64,000 nucleotides of DNA from SHLQ01 sp964451305 (lineage in GTDB: Bacteria; Actinomycetota; Acidimicrobiia; Acidimicrobiales; SHLQ01), in the NCBI GenBank assembly GCA_964451305.1, contig CAYVHV010000013.1, positions 1-64,000 on the forward strand, written 5' to 3'. The notes beneath the pieces were generated by a model that had not been told where the DNA came from, ran no database searches, and saw nothing but the letters and a program-made list of their open reading frames with translations. Numbering within the stretch: the first letter of the stretch is position 1; the number at the start of each line of letters is the position of its first letter. Below are positions 41,365 to 50,037 of the stretch, in pieces. The position numbers and the translations under genes are program-made.

Positions 41365-42572
41365 TTGTGGCTCCCGTTCGTCGCTGGGTCGGTGCTGATC
41401 GGGAGGCACAGCTCTATCTCGGTGCCGTGCCCGGGTTCGGAATGGACCGCCGCGCGGCCGCCGGCGCGTTCCATTCTGCCGATGATGGACTCTTTCAGAC
41501 CGCGGCGGTCAGCGCCGACATCGGTGTGATCAAATCCTGCTCCCGTGTCTCGTACGAACACGACGATCGAATCGGGTAGGCGCTCGATGAAGACATCGAT
41601 CGTCGTGGCTCCCGAGTGGACCGCCGCGTTGGTCATTGCCTCGCTCGCCGCTGCGATGAGCAAGGACACGTCGGCGTCGATCGTGTCGCCGGTATCACCG
41701 ATCGACACGACCTCGATCTTGACGCGATGCATGCGCTCGACCTCGCTTGCCGCACGTTCGATCGCCTGGCCGAGGTGGACACTGTTTGGGCCGGCAGCTT
41801 TGGGTCCGTACAGCCACGCTCGAAGCTCTCGTTCTTGTTGACGGGCCAGGGCTGCGGTTTGGACGGGGTCGTTGGCGTTGCGTTGGATGAGCGTCAGCGT
41901 CTGGAGCACCGAGTCGTGCAGGTGGGCCGAGATGCGAGCTCGCTCGTCGGTACGGATTCGGTCGAGTCGTTCATCGTCGAGTGCTCGTCCCATTTGGATG
42001 ACCGATGGAGCGGCAACGATCGTGACACCGGCGACCATGGCGGTGCCCACGACGATGGCGGTGATGATGTTGAGGACCGACAGGCTCGCGGTTGTGGTCA
42101 GTGCGATGATTCCGCCAGCGGCCACGGTGATCCCGGCGACGAGGCGCACGACGACGGTTGCGCCGCCGGCTTGATCGACGCGGGTCCACGCGATGAGGCC
42201 ACCAGCGAGGATCAGGCCGACCGGCAGCGTGAATTGGCGGACAGCATCTGGAGCGACGAGGCCGAAGAGCAACATGAGGCCGATGACGATCATCGCGATC
42301 GCGATGTGGCGGTGCGCCGAAGTCGCTGCCTTGGGAGTTGGGCTGTACGGGCTTTGGGAGGAAACGCCAAAGAACCCAAGCGCGGCCCAACACAGTGCGT
42401 AGAGGAGCAGGCCCCACCCAGCCACGAGTGCCAACGCGACGAACGACGTGCGGATGACGAGCGGTTGCACACCGATCTCGCGGGCCATCGCCGATGCGAC
42501 CCCGCCCACCCAACGGTCGGACGGGTCGATACGCGGCATCTGCCAGAGCGGACGTGAGGCAGGTGCGGCCAT
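41361..42572 (-). CDS. PspC-domain sensor histidine kinase (LiaS/HisKA_3 type)
   Basis: A 403-residue membrane kinase. Residues about 10-75 form a PspC-like segment (DRWVGGVASAMAREIGVQPLVIR, then a hydrophobic helix), and more helices follow to about 190. The dimerisation/phosphoacceptor part has ERARISAHLHDSVLQTL with His219, and the ATPase domain includes EAMTNAAVHSGA and DTGAGFDHTDVGADRRGLKESI. It should phosphorylate the adjacent LuxR-type regulator. ATG 42572 is chosen over an upstream frame that crosses the promoter palindrome. Confidence 0.9.
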   Translation of the reverse strand: MAAPASRPLWQMPRIDPSDRWVGGVASAMAREIGVQPLVIRTSFVALALVAGWGLLLYALCWAALGFFGVSSQSPYSPTPKAATSAHRHIAIAMIVIGLMLLFGLVAPDAVRQFTLPVGLILAGGLIAWTRVDQAGGATVVVRLVAGITVAAGGIIALTTTASLSVLNIITAIVVGTAMVAGVTIVAAPSVIQMGRALDDERLDRIRTDERARISAHLHDSVLQTLTLIQRNANDPVQTAALARQQERELRAWLYGPKAAGPNSVHLGQAIERAASEVERMHRVKIEVVSIGDTGDTIDADVSLLIAAASEAMTNAAVHSGATTIDVFIERLPDSIVVFVRDTGAGFDHTDVGADRRGLKESIIGRMERAGGRAAVHSEPGHGTEIELCLPISTDPATNGSHK

Positions 42573-42603
42573 GGTTTCATCTTGACACGTACGCCCTATA
42601 ACC

Positions 42604-42626
42604 GCATCAGGGTCGGACCCTGATGC
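42604..42626. promoter_or_regulatory. 23-bp palindrome in kinase/PspC divergent promoter
   Basis: Eleven-base perfect arms (GCATCAGGGTC and GACCCTGATGC) flank a single G. Another GACCCTGA copy follows at 42627-42634. Its position between the divergent kinase and PspC/LiaF-like genes suits an operator for the response regulator. The core also resembles the repeat at 7-23. Confidence 0.55.
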
Positions 42627-42712
42627 GACCCTGACTTCGGAGCGAGAAGGTGGGGGATCGATCCGGGAATCACCCAATAGTTTCTCTGCGCGAATTCCTA
42701 AACGATGAGAAC

Positions 42713-43921
42713 ATGGAAAACATCAACAACGAAAACGACCAAGACAACAACAACGAGTTCATCGATCAGGACGACAGTGAGAACGTGGACGGGCTCGACG
42801 ACACCGAGACGATCCAAGACAGCGCCATCGACGAAACCATTATCGACGAAACCAATGTCGGCTTTGCCAGCTCGGATCGTGCCTACGAGGCGCCGTCCTT
42901 CGCTGTCGGCGCCGAACCGCCGCCGCCGTTTCCTCCATACGTCGGCGCGCAGGTCGAAGATCGTCTCGTGCGTGACCCGCACGCCTCGTTCGGTGGCGTC
43001 TTGTCGGGTATCGCCAACCGTTACGGCTGGGAGACGTCGCTCGTTCGCCTCGCCTTTGTCGTTGCAGTCCTCGTCACCGGTGGAGCGGCCATCCTCGCCT
43101 ACTTCCTTGCGTGGATCATCATTCCTCGTGCTCGCTTCTGGCCACCAGCGGTGCGCAAACGCACCCGCTCGCTTTCGGGCCGAGATCTCGGACTGGCGCT
43201 TATCGGGGTGGCGTTGCTCATCGTCATCAGCATCGGCGCGGGAGAAGCGGCATCGATTATCGTGCCGCTCGTCCTCGTCGCTGGTGGCGTGTGGATGCTG
43301 CTCCAGAGTCCACGAGATGCGGTCGCTGTCGCAGGTGTGGACGCACCCGCCGCCCCATCGAACTATGCGTTCACCCCAACCCAACAACCCTCCGCCGGTC
43401 CGGGTTCGGGTCCGTGGACGGCACCACAGATGCCGACGATTACCCCGCAGCCGGTGCAACCACGCGGTAGAGGCCGCAAGTTCGTCATCGCCGGGTTGAT
43501 TCTCGCCGTCGTGTTGATTCCTGTGCTCATCGTTGGTGGAATCATCGCCGCCGTGGCATTCGGTGACCTCGATATTGACGTTACTGAGCAGGTGACTCCC
43601 GGCAGTGTCGAGAGCATCCCGACCTCCATCGATGGGGTAGAGGGTGAGTACATTCTCGATCTCCGCAACGTCGACTTCTCAGATGTCGACTCGAGTGACC
43701 CTGTCGAAGTGTCGATCAGCCAAGAGTTCGGCCGGATCGAAGTGCGCCTACCATCGGAGGTCGCCGTTGAAGTTCTTGCTGAAGCAGATCTCGGGGAGCT
43801 CGAGGTTCTCGGACAGAATGAACAGGGAATCACCGAGGGGATTTCGATCCTGAATGACGATGCGCAGCTCGTCCTCGATCTCGACGTTGAAGTCGGCGAT
43901 ATTGAAGTCACGCAGGGCTGA
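42713..43921 (+). CDS. PspC/LiaF-like membrane protein
   Basis: A 402-residue membrane protein. The N-terminal tail of about 75 residues is very acidic and Asn-rich. A PspC domain follows (about 85-140: DPHASFGGVLSGIANRYGWE and a hydrophobic helix ending AWIIIPRAR), then two more membrane segments (about 155-195) and a fourth (about 265-285). The C-terminal domain (about 290-402) is beta-rich like LiaF's DUF2154. LiaF proteins restrain their kinase, so this likely modulates the divergent kinase-regulator pair. ATG 42713 starts the protein. Confidence 0.85.
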   Translation: MENINNENDQDNNNEFIDQDDSENVDGLDDTETIQDSAIDETIIDETNVGFASSDRAYEAPSFAVGAEPPPPFPPYVGAQVEDRLVRDPHASFGGVLSGIANRYGWETSLVRLAFVVAVLVTGGAAILAYFLAWIIIPRARFWPPAVRKRTRSLSGRDLGLALIGVALLIVISIGAGEAASIIVPLVLVAGGVWMLLQSPRDAVAVAGVDAPAAPSNYAFTPTQQPSAGPGSGPWTAPQMPTITPQPVQPRGRGRKFVIAGLILAVVLIPVLIVGGIIAAVAFGDLDIDVTEQVTPGSVESIPTSIDGVEGEYILDLRNVDFSDVDSSDPVEVSISQEFGRIEVRLPSEVAVEVLAEADLGELEVLGQNEQGITEGISILNDDAQLVLDLDVEVGDIEVTQG

Positions 43922-43974
43922 TCGCAGGCGGTCCTGATCCCCATGCTGTGACCGATCGCGTAGCATGAGCGACC

Positions 43975-45207
43975 ATGAAGCTTCGTAGCCTCCTCGTCGT
44001 ACTCGCACTCATCGCTGCCGCCTGTGGATCGTCGGGCACCGACGCTGCATCCGATGCGGCCGAAGAGACAGCGCTCGACGAGCTCGCTGAAGATGAGACA
44101 TCAGCCGACACGGAACCGGAGCCTGCGGCGGTCGATACGTCCGAGGCGCCGAGCGACGAGGCCGTCGAAACCGACGATGCTGTCGGTGATGTCGTCGACG
44201 ATGCACCCGACGCGGTAGAGGAAGAACCGGTCATCGACGACGCCGAGGTCGTGGTGGAAACCCGAGGTCTCATCGGCCCGCCGGAGACACTCTCGCCGAA
44301 CTGCAGCACCATCCCATCAGCCCAGGTCGGCCTGCAAACCGGCACGATCACAACAGGCGGACTCGAATACGAATTCCAGTTCATCGTCCCGAGTAGCTAC
44401 GACGGCACGACCCCAACGCCGATGGTCCTGGACTTCCACGGTCTTGGAAGCAACGGACCGCAGCAAGCGCTGTTCTCCGGGGTCGCTGCACAAGCTGAGC
44501 TGGCGGGTTTCATCGCCGTTGAACCAACCGGTCTGCCCCTGCCGGGCGACGACCGGAACTCGTGGGAACTCCCACAGTTCGACACTCCGGGTCGAGATGA
44601 CGTGCAAATGGTCGTCGATCTCATCGATTTCGTTTCGCAGAACGTCTGCGTCGATCCTGGACGCATCTACTCGATGGGTATGTCGAACGGATCGCTCTTC
44701 ACCTCCGAGCTCGTATGCGACCTGAGCGAGCGAATCGCCGCGGCCGTGTCGGTCGCTGGTGTCACCCACGATGATTCGTGTGACCCGACCCGTGCCGTGC
44801 CGTACCTTGCCTTCCACGGCATCGACGACACGACCGTGCCCTTCAATGGAGGCGGCGTGTCCTCGCTTGGCGAGAGCGAGTTCTTCGAGCAGGTCATGCC
44901 CGAGGAGTTCTCCCAGTTCGCTGATGACTTTGGTTGCACCGGGTCGGAGGACTCGTCGGTGACCGCCGAGATCACCCTGACGTCATACGTTGGCTGCAAC
45001 GACGAGGTCGAGCTCGGCTTCTACGCCATTGCCGGTGCTGGCCATACGTGGCCTGGTTCACCAATTTCGGTTGGGATTCCATCGCTTGGCATTACCAACA
45101 TAGACATCAGCGCTACTGAGATCGCGTGGGAGTTCTTCCAGGAGAACAGCTTGCCGGGGGCCATCGAGATCGTCGATGACGCCGGCGATGGTGAAGCGGA
45201 CGGCTAG
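43975..45207 (+). CDS. LpqC-like secreted esterase lipoprotein (PHB depolymerase/feruloyl esterase fold)
   Basis: A 410-residue lipoprotein with lipobox IAAAC (Cys17), an acidic Ser/Glu/Asp linker (about 20-100) and an alpha/beta-hydrolase domain (about 115-395). The nucleophile Ser is in YSMGMSNGSLFTSEL and the His in GAGHTWPG; MVLDFHGLGSNGP marks the oxyanion region. Homologous families cleave polyhydroxybutyrate oligomers or feruloyl and acetyl esters. Six cysteines may form disulfides. It is followed 47 bases later by the homocysteine methyltransferase gene. Confidence 0.87.
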   Translation: MKLRSLLVVLALIAAACGSSGTDAASDAAEETALDELAEDETSADTEPEPAAVDTSEAPSDEAVETDDAVGDVVDDAPDAVEEEPVIDDAEVVVETRGLIGPPETLSPNCSTIPSAQVGLQTGTITTGGLEYEFQFIVPSSYDGTTPTPMVLDFHGLGSNGPQQALFSGVAAQAELAGFIAVEPTGLPLPGDDRNSWELPQFDTPGRDDVQMVVDLIDFVSQNVCVDPGRIYSMGMSNGSLFTSELVCDLSERIAAAVSVAGVTHDDSCDPTRAVPYLAFHGIDDTTVPFNGGGVSSLGESEFFEQVMPEEFSQFADDFGCTGSEDSSVTAEITLTSYVGCNDEVELGFYAIAGAGHTWPGSPISVGIPSLGITNIDISATEIAWEFFQENSLPGAIEIVDDAGDGEADG

Positions 45208-45254
45208 CGAGCTTTCGCACTTCGACTGTCTGATCTGCTACAGCTGGTGTTGAC

Positions 45255-46250
45255 ATGAACATCCTTGACGAACTGATTGCAGAACGACAGACCCTGATGG
45301 TCGACGGGGCGATGGGCACCGAGCTCTTCGCTCGCGGGTTGACCGCTGGCGACCCACCGGAGATGTGGAATCTCGATCAACCCGACGAGATCATCGAGAT
45401 CCATACCAACTACATCAACGCTGGTTCGGACATCATCGTCACCAACTCCTTTGGTGGCACAGCGTTTCGTTTGAAGCTTCACAAGCTTGAGAACCAGGTC
45501 TTTGAGATCAACAAGGCCGCAGCGATGGTCGCCCGTGAAGCGGCCGACAAGTCTGAGCGTCACGTGATCGTGGCCGGTTCGATGGGTCCGACCGGCGAGC
45601 TGTTGCAACCAATGGGAGAGATGACTCCCGAAACTGCGGCCGATGCGTTCGCTGCCCAAGCCGAAGGTCTCGCCGCCGGTGGCGCGGACATCCTCTGGAT
45701 CGAAACGATGTCGAGCCTCGAAGAGATCGAAGCCGCGATTGTGGGGGCGCGTCGTGTCACCGGTCTTCCGATCGCCGCGACGTTGAGTTACGACACCGCT
45801 GGCCGGACGATGATGGGCGTCACCGGAACCCAAGCAGCCGAGCGTCTCACCGAGCTCGGTGTGGCTGCGGTTGGTGCGAACTGTGGAAACAATGTGGCCG
45901 ACACCGAAGCGGCCGTTCGCGAGATCAAGGCCGGCGCGGGAGACACGCCGGTGATCGTCAAGGCCAATGCTGGCATCCCCGAGTTCAAGGGCGACTCGCT
46001 CGTCTATAGCGGCTCGGCGCAGGTCATGGGCGCTCACGTGAAGCGCATGATGGCCGACGGTATCGAGATCATCGGCGGTTGTTGTGGAACCTCGACCGAG
46101 CACCTGATCTACATGCGTGGAGTGATCGATGGGGCAGTGGACGCCCCCGACATTCCAGCCCCTGGTCCCGCAGTCACCGACGATGATGCCGACGTTGCTG
46201 AGCGAGGGCGAGCACGCGGCGAACGGCATCGGCGACGCCGACGCTCATAG
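45255..46250 (+). CDS. Homocysteine S-methyltransferase-family protein
   Basis: A 331-residue zinc-dependent methyltransferase barrel like the N-terminal domain of MetH or betaine-homocysteine methyltransferase. It has DGAMGTELFARGL, VTNSFGGTAFRLK, and the zinc ligands GANCGNN and GGCCGTS. The methyl donor is unclear; there is no folate or cobalamin domain, so betaine, S-methylmethionine or a corrinoid protein are options. It ends in an unusual Arg-rich tail (RGERHRRRRRS). It links to the cbs-metB homocysteine pathway metabolically, not by operon. Confidence 0.9.
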   Translation: MNILDELIAERQTLMVDGAMGTELFARGLTAGDPPEMWNLDQPDEIIEIHTNYINAGSDIIVTNSFGGTAFRLKLHKLENQVFEINKAAAMVAREAADKSERHVIVAGSMGPTGELLQPMGEMTPETAADAFAAQAEGLAAGGADILWIETMSSLEEIEAAIVGARRVTGLPIAATLSYDTAGRTMMGVTGTQAAERLTELGVAAVGANCGNNVADTEAAVREIKAGAGDTPVIVKANAGIPEFKGDSLVYSGSAQVMGAHVKRMMADGIEIIGGCCGTSTEHLIYMRGVIDGAVDAPDIPAPGPAVTDDDADVAERGRARGERHRRRRRS

Positions 46251-46289
46251 CGAGGCGATAACTCAGAATCGCCGATAGCGGAGCGCTCG

Positions 46290-47462
46290 CTAGGCGAGTG
46301 TTGCGAGGCGAGCGATCGCTTCGTCGAGAAGTTCGTCCTTCTTGCAGAACGCGAAGCGGATGAAGTGGCGTCCAGCTTCGGGCGTTGTGTAGAACACTTC
46401 GCTCGGTACGGCGACGACGCCGGCAGCTTCGGGAAGCGCGAGGCAGAACTCGACGCTCGTGTCCGGAAGCCCGTTGCGCTCGGCGACACAGCGTATGTCC
46501 GCGGTGAGAAAGTACGTGCCTTGGCAGGGGAGGACGTCGAAGCCTGCTGCGACAAGACCGGCCTGGAGTCGGTCCCGCTTGTGTAGCAGCTCGTCGCGCA
46601 AGCCCGTGAAGTAGTCGTCGTCGAGTTGCAGGCCGGTTTCGATCGCGGGTTGGAGCGGCCCGGCGCTCACGAACGTGAGGAACTGCTTCGCGGTCATGAT
46701 GGCGTTGCGTAGCTCCGGAATGGCCGTGACCCAACCCACCTTCCAACCGGTGAAGGCGAAGGTCTTGCCGGCCGAACTGATGCTGACCGTTCGTTCTCGC
46801 ATACCCTCGATGCTGGCCATCGGGATGTGTTCGCCGTCGAAGACCATGTGTTCGTAGACCTCGTCGGTGATGACGATGAGGTCGTGGGCAATGGCGAGCG
46901 CCGCGATGCTCGTCATCTCGTCGCGGCTGAACACCTTGCCGGTTGGGTTGTGCGGTGTGTTCACCAGGATTGCCCGGGTGCAGGGCGAGATCGCTGCCGT
47001 GAGCTCGTCGAGGTCGAAGCTGAAGTCGGGCGCGTTTAGCAGGATCGGCTTCTCGACCGCACCCGCCATCTTGATCGTTGCCGAGTAGCTGTCGTAGGTG
47101 GGTTCGAAGGTAATGATTTCGTCGCCGGTATCGCACAGGGCGAGCATCGTCGCGGCGATGGCCTCGGTGGCGCCCGCGGTGACCAGTACTTCGCTGTTCG
47201 GGTCCCATGACAGACCGTAGAAGCGCTGTTGATGATCGGCGATCGCCTGGCGCAGGCCCGGCTGGCCCGGCAACGGTGGGTATTGGTTCGGTCCGTTGAC
47301 GATGGCGTGAACGGCCGCGTCAGCGACCTCCTTCGGGCCATCGGTATCGGGAAAGCCCTGTCCGAGGTTGATGGATTCGGTCTTGAGGGCCAGCGCGCTC
47401 ATCTCCGCAAAGATGGTTGTGCCGAATCCCTGAAGACGAGGATTTCGCAAAGCTTCGACCAT
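46290..47462 (-). CDS. PLP aminotransferase (DapC/kynurenine aminotransferase-like)
   Basis: A 390-residue class I aminotransferase. INLGQGFPDTDGP, NQYPPLPGQPGLRQAIADH, VTAGATEAI, NTPHNPTGKVF, ITDEVYEHMVFD and the PLP lysine in SSAGKTFAFTGWKVGW are all present. This pattern is shared by methionine/kynurenine aminotransferases and actinobacterial N-succinyldiaminopimelate aminotransferase (DapC). ATG 47462 is used; GTG 47480 is possible. Only about 30 bases separate it from the divergent hyuA start, so short or leaderless transcripts are likely. Confidence 0.9.
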   Translation of the reverse strand: MVEALRNPRLQGFGTTIFAEMSALALKTESINLGQGFPDTDGPKEVADAAVHAIVNGPNQYPPLPGQPGLRQAIADHQQRFYGLSWDPNSEVLVTAGATEAIAATMLALCDTGDEIITFEPTYDSYSATIKMAGAVEKPILLNAPDFSFDLDELTAAISPCTRAILVNTPHNPTGKVFSRDEMTSIAALAIAHDLIVITDEVYEHMVFDGEHIPMASIEGMRERTVSISSAGKTFAFTGWKVGWVTAIPELRNAIMTAKQFLTFVSAGPLQPAIETGLQLDDDYFTGLRDELLHKRDRLQAGLVAAGFDVLPCQGTYFLTADIRCVAERNGLPDTSVEFCLALPEAAGVVAVPSEVFYTTPEAGRHFIRFAFCKKDELLDEAIARLATLA

Positions 47463-47491
47463 GGCACGAAAGTCTGCCACGCTTGACCACC

Positions 47492-49486
47492 GTGGCCACA
47501 TCTGTTCAGCAATCGCTCCTCGTTGGTGTGGATACCGGTGGCACCTACACCGACGCCGTTGCGATCGATGCAGCGACTGGTGAGGTGCTCGCTTCGGCCA
47601 AGGCCGTGACGACTCGGCACGATCTCGCCGTTGGTGTGTCCGGTGCGCTCACTCGTGTTGTGGAGCGCCTCGATGTGGCCAACATCGACATGGTTTCGGT
47701 TTCGACAACGCTCGCTACGAACGCGGTTGTCGAGGGCCATGGCAGCCCGATCCTCGTTCTGCTCGTTGGCTTCGATGAGGCGATGATCGGACGAACCGGC
47801 ATCGGTGGAGCGTTCGGCGACGCGCACATCGTGGCGATCGCCGGAGGCCACGACCACTACGGAGCCGAGCTCGCGCCTCTCGATACCGATGCGGTGTCTG
47901 CGGCGATCACAGAGTTCGGGTCGCGCGTTCGAGCGGTCGCGGTCGCGTCGACCTTTGCCGTGCGTAACCCGGCACACGAGCATGGCGTCCGCGATCTGGT
48001 GACAGCGCAGAGCGAACTTCCGGTGACGGTCTCGTCTTCGCTGAGCGACTCGCTCGATGCGCCTCGTCGAGCGCTGACGACCGCGTTGAACGCGCGGCTT
48101 CTTTCGCGGATCACCGAGCTCATTGCGGCGGTCGACCGATCGCTCGCCGAGCTCGGTGTTACGGCTCCGGTGATGGTCGCAAAGGGGGACGGCTCTCTCG
48201 CGATTGCCGAGTCGGTTGCGCAACGCCCGATCGAAACCATCCTGAGCGGCCCGGCAGCGTCGATCATCGGAGCGGCGAAACTCACCGACCTCGATGACTT
48301 CATCATGACCGATATCGGCGGGACGACGACCGATGTGGCCACGGTGTCGGCCGGCCGTCCGCGTCTGGCCGCCGAGGGTGCTCGGATCGCTGGGTGGCGA
48401 ACGATGGTGGAGGCCATCGATGTGCGGACGACCGGGCTTGGCGGGGATAGCGCTGTTCGGACAGAGAAGTCGACGATCACGATCGGGCCGGAGCGGCGGG
48501 TGCCGTTGTCGCTCGTCGCGACCGAACACGTCGATCTTGCAGCAGCGCTGCAAAAGCAGTTGGCGGACCCGCCATCTCGAGATTTCGCTGGAGTCTTCGC
48601 GCAGCGTGTCGACGAGAAAGGCAACTCGATACGTGCCGAGCTCTCGACCGTCGAGGATCGCGTGTACTCGCGCCTCGGTGCCGCACCCGAACCATTGATC
48701 GAGGTTGCGAAGGGTGCGCTCGAACGCAGAGCGCTCGATGATCTGGCAGAGAAGGGCCTCGTTCAGATCGTTGGCTTCACGCCGTCGGACGCAGCGCACG
48801 TGCTCGGCCTGCAGGACAACTGGGCGAGCAGCGCCGCAACGGCCGGAGCAGAACTTCTGGCCTGGTACACCGGGGAGACGGCCGAAGCGTTCAGCCAGCG
48901 AGTTCGGTCAGAGACCGTGCGCCGCAGTGCGGGGTGCATCCTCGATGTCGCCCTCGACGACGTGGTGCACAGCGCATTGGACAATCCGTTGAGCGCTGCG
49001 GTGGCTGCGGGAAGCGGCGAGCTCGGTGCCGTCCAGGTCTCGTTCAAAATGGGGACGGCCATCGTTGCTGTTGGAGGCCCGGCCGAGGTCTACTACCCGG
49101 TCGTTGCCGAACGGATTGGAGCAGCGCTCGTCCTGCCCGATGACTTTGCCGTGGCGAACGCCGTCGGCGCAGCCGCTGGGCATGTCGTTGCGCGTGGCCA
49201 CAGCGAGGTTCACAGCGACGGGCCGGGTTCGTACCGGCTCATCGCCAGCGATCACACATCGATGTCGAACGACGCCGCGGCAGCCCTCGATGAAGCAACA
49301 GACCTCGCCCGCCAGGCTGCGCAGGCGACACTGAACGAACGCGTCTACGGCCTCGAACACGGACCGATCGAGGAGCGGGTCGACATCGTCCGTCACGACG
49401 ACCCGAATGCCGACGATGACAGAAGCCTGTACGGAGCAACCATCGAAGTCGAGCTACGGACGCTCCCACATCGAGTGTCTGACTAG
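47492..49486 (+). CDS. Hydantoinase/oxoprolinase HyuA-family protein
   Basis: A 664-residue ASKHA-fold ATPase of the HyuA/acetone-carboxylase-beta family: phosphate loop VGVDTGGTYTDAVAID near the start, TTLATNAVVEGHG, GPAASIIGAAKL and the second phosphate loop MTDIGGTTTDVATVSAGRP. Members hydrolyse 5-oxoproline or N-methylhydantoin with a HyuB partner. No HyuB-like gene adjoins, so its partner is elsewhere or the protein acts alone. GTG 47492 is chosen; the region between it and the divergent gene is very short. Confidence 0.87.
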   Translation: MATSVQQSLLVGVDTGGTYTDAVAIDAATGEVLASAKAVTTRHDLAVGVSGALTRVVERLDVANIDMVSVSTTLATNAVVEGHGSPILVLLVGFDEAMIGRTGIGGAFGDAHIVAIAGGHDHYGAELAPLDTDAVSAAITEFGSRVRAVAVASTFAVRNPAHEHGVRDLVTAQSELPVTVSSSLSDSLDAPRRALTTALNARLLSRITELIAAVDRSLAELGVTAPVMVAKGDGSLAIAESVAQRPIETILSGPAASIIGAAKLTDLDDFIMTDIGGTTTDVATVSAGRPRLAAEGARIAGWRTMVEAIDVRTTGLGGDSAVRTEKSTITIGPERRVPLSLVATEHVDLAAALQKQLADPPSRDFAGVFAQRVDEKGNSIRAELSTVEDRVYSRLGAAPEPLIEVAKGALERRALDDLAEKGLVQIVGFTPSDAAHVLGLQDNWASSAATAGAELLAWYTGETAEAFSQRVRSETVRRSAGCILDVALDDVVHSALDNPLSAAVAAGSGELGAVQVSFKMGTAIVAVGGPAEVYYPVVAERIGAALVLPDDFAVANAVGAAAGHVVARGHSEVHSDGPGSYRLIASDHTSMSNDAAAALDEATDLARQAAQATLNERVYGLEHGPIEERVDIVRHDDPNADDDRSLYGATIEVELRTLPHRVSD

Positions 49487-49638
49487 CGAAAACTGAAAGC
49501 TCGAAAGCCGCCGAGTGCTGACCTGCACAAGAAAGCGGCACCTTGTTGGCAATGCCGACCCGACAACCTCAACAAGAGCAACGGCCCACCGCTACGCAAA
49601 CGCGGTGACGACAACCCCTGCCTCTAAACGCCCCGGCG

Positions 49639-50037
49639 CTAACCGCCATGTCGAAGAGACCGGATTCGATCCGGCCCTCCCGGCAACTTCGAAGCCAGGG
49701 CGCTCGTTGGGTCGATGACCTTCCAGACCGGCACGACATCTGATTGCGCCATCCCGCAATCGATCGCGTCCAAATTCACTTCGGCCGCGACACGCAAGTT
49801 CATGCCACACATCACCGGGCACGTGCCATCCGCATCATGCATGTCAGCCAGAGCCTCTCGGAGCTGAGTGAGGGTCATCGTTTCACCCTGGGGCAGACCG
49901 TTCGCGACGGACTCAATGTCCTGCGGGCTCGGGATGAGCACGGTCGTTCCGGCAGGTAGATCGGCGAACTGTTTGTCATTGACCCGGATGTACGACGGTT
50001 TTGCAGCGTCATACCGAGCGTGAAAGTCGGTGCTCAT
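49639..50037 (-). CDS. MGMT-like small protein (alkyltransferase-fold relative)
   Basis: A 132-residue protein resembling the MGMT-family proteins that have KPSYIRVNDKQFADLPAGTTVLIPSPQDIE, then MTLTQLREALADMHDADGTCPV, and a C-terminal VVPVWKVIDPTSALASKLPGG. The usual TCPVTTG appears here as TCPVMCG. The alkyl-acceptor PCHR box of true DNA-alkyltransferases is absent, so it is unlikely to repair DNA by that route. ATG 50037 overlaps the MerR regulator stop (ATGA), so it is co-expressed with and possibly controlled by the regulator. Confidence 0.72.
   Translation of the reverse strand: MSTDFHARYDAAKPSYIRVNDKQFADLPAGTTVLIPSPQDIESVANGLPQGETMTLTQLREALADMHDADGTCPVMCGMNLRVAAEVNLDAIDCGMAQSDVVPVWKVIDPTSALASKLPGGPDRIRSLRHGG

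Noticed and set aside
45204..46229. 341-codon frame antisense to the homocysteine methyltransferase
   Set aside because: No domain is recognisable, and the sense frame has intact zinc-ligand motifs.
47399..48799. 466-codon frame antisense to HyuA
   Set aside because: It runs across the divergent promoter into the aminotransferase and has no motif support.
49660..49674. tRNA T-arm-like sequence (CCGGATTCGATCCGG)
   Set aside because: The loop is too short for a T-loop and no acceptor or anticodon stems surround it; it is coding sequence of the MGMT-like gene.
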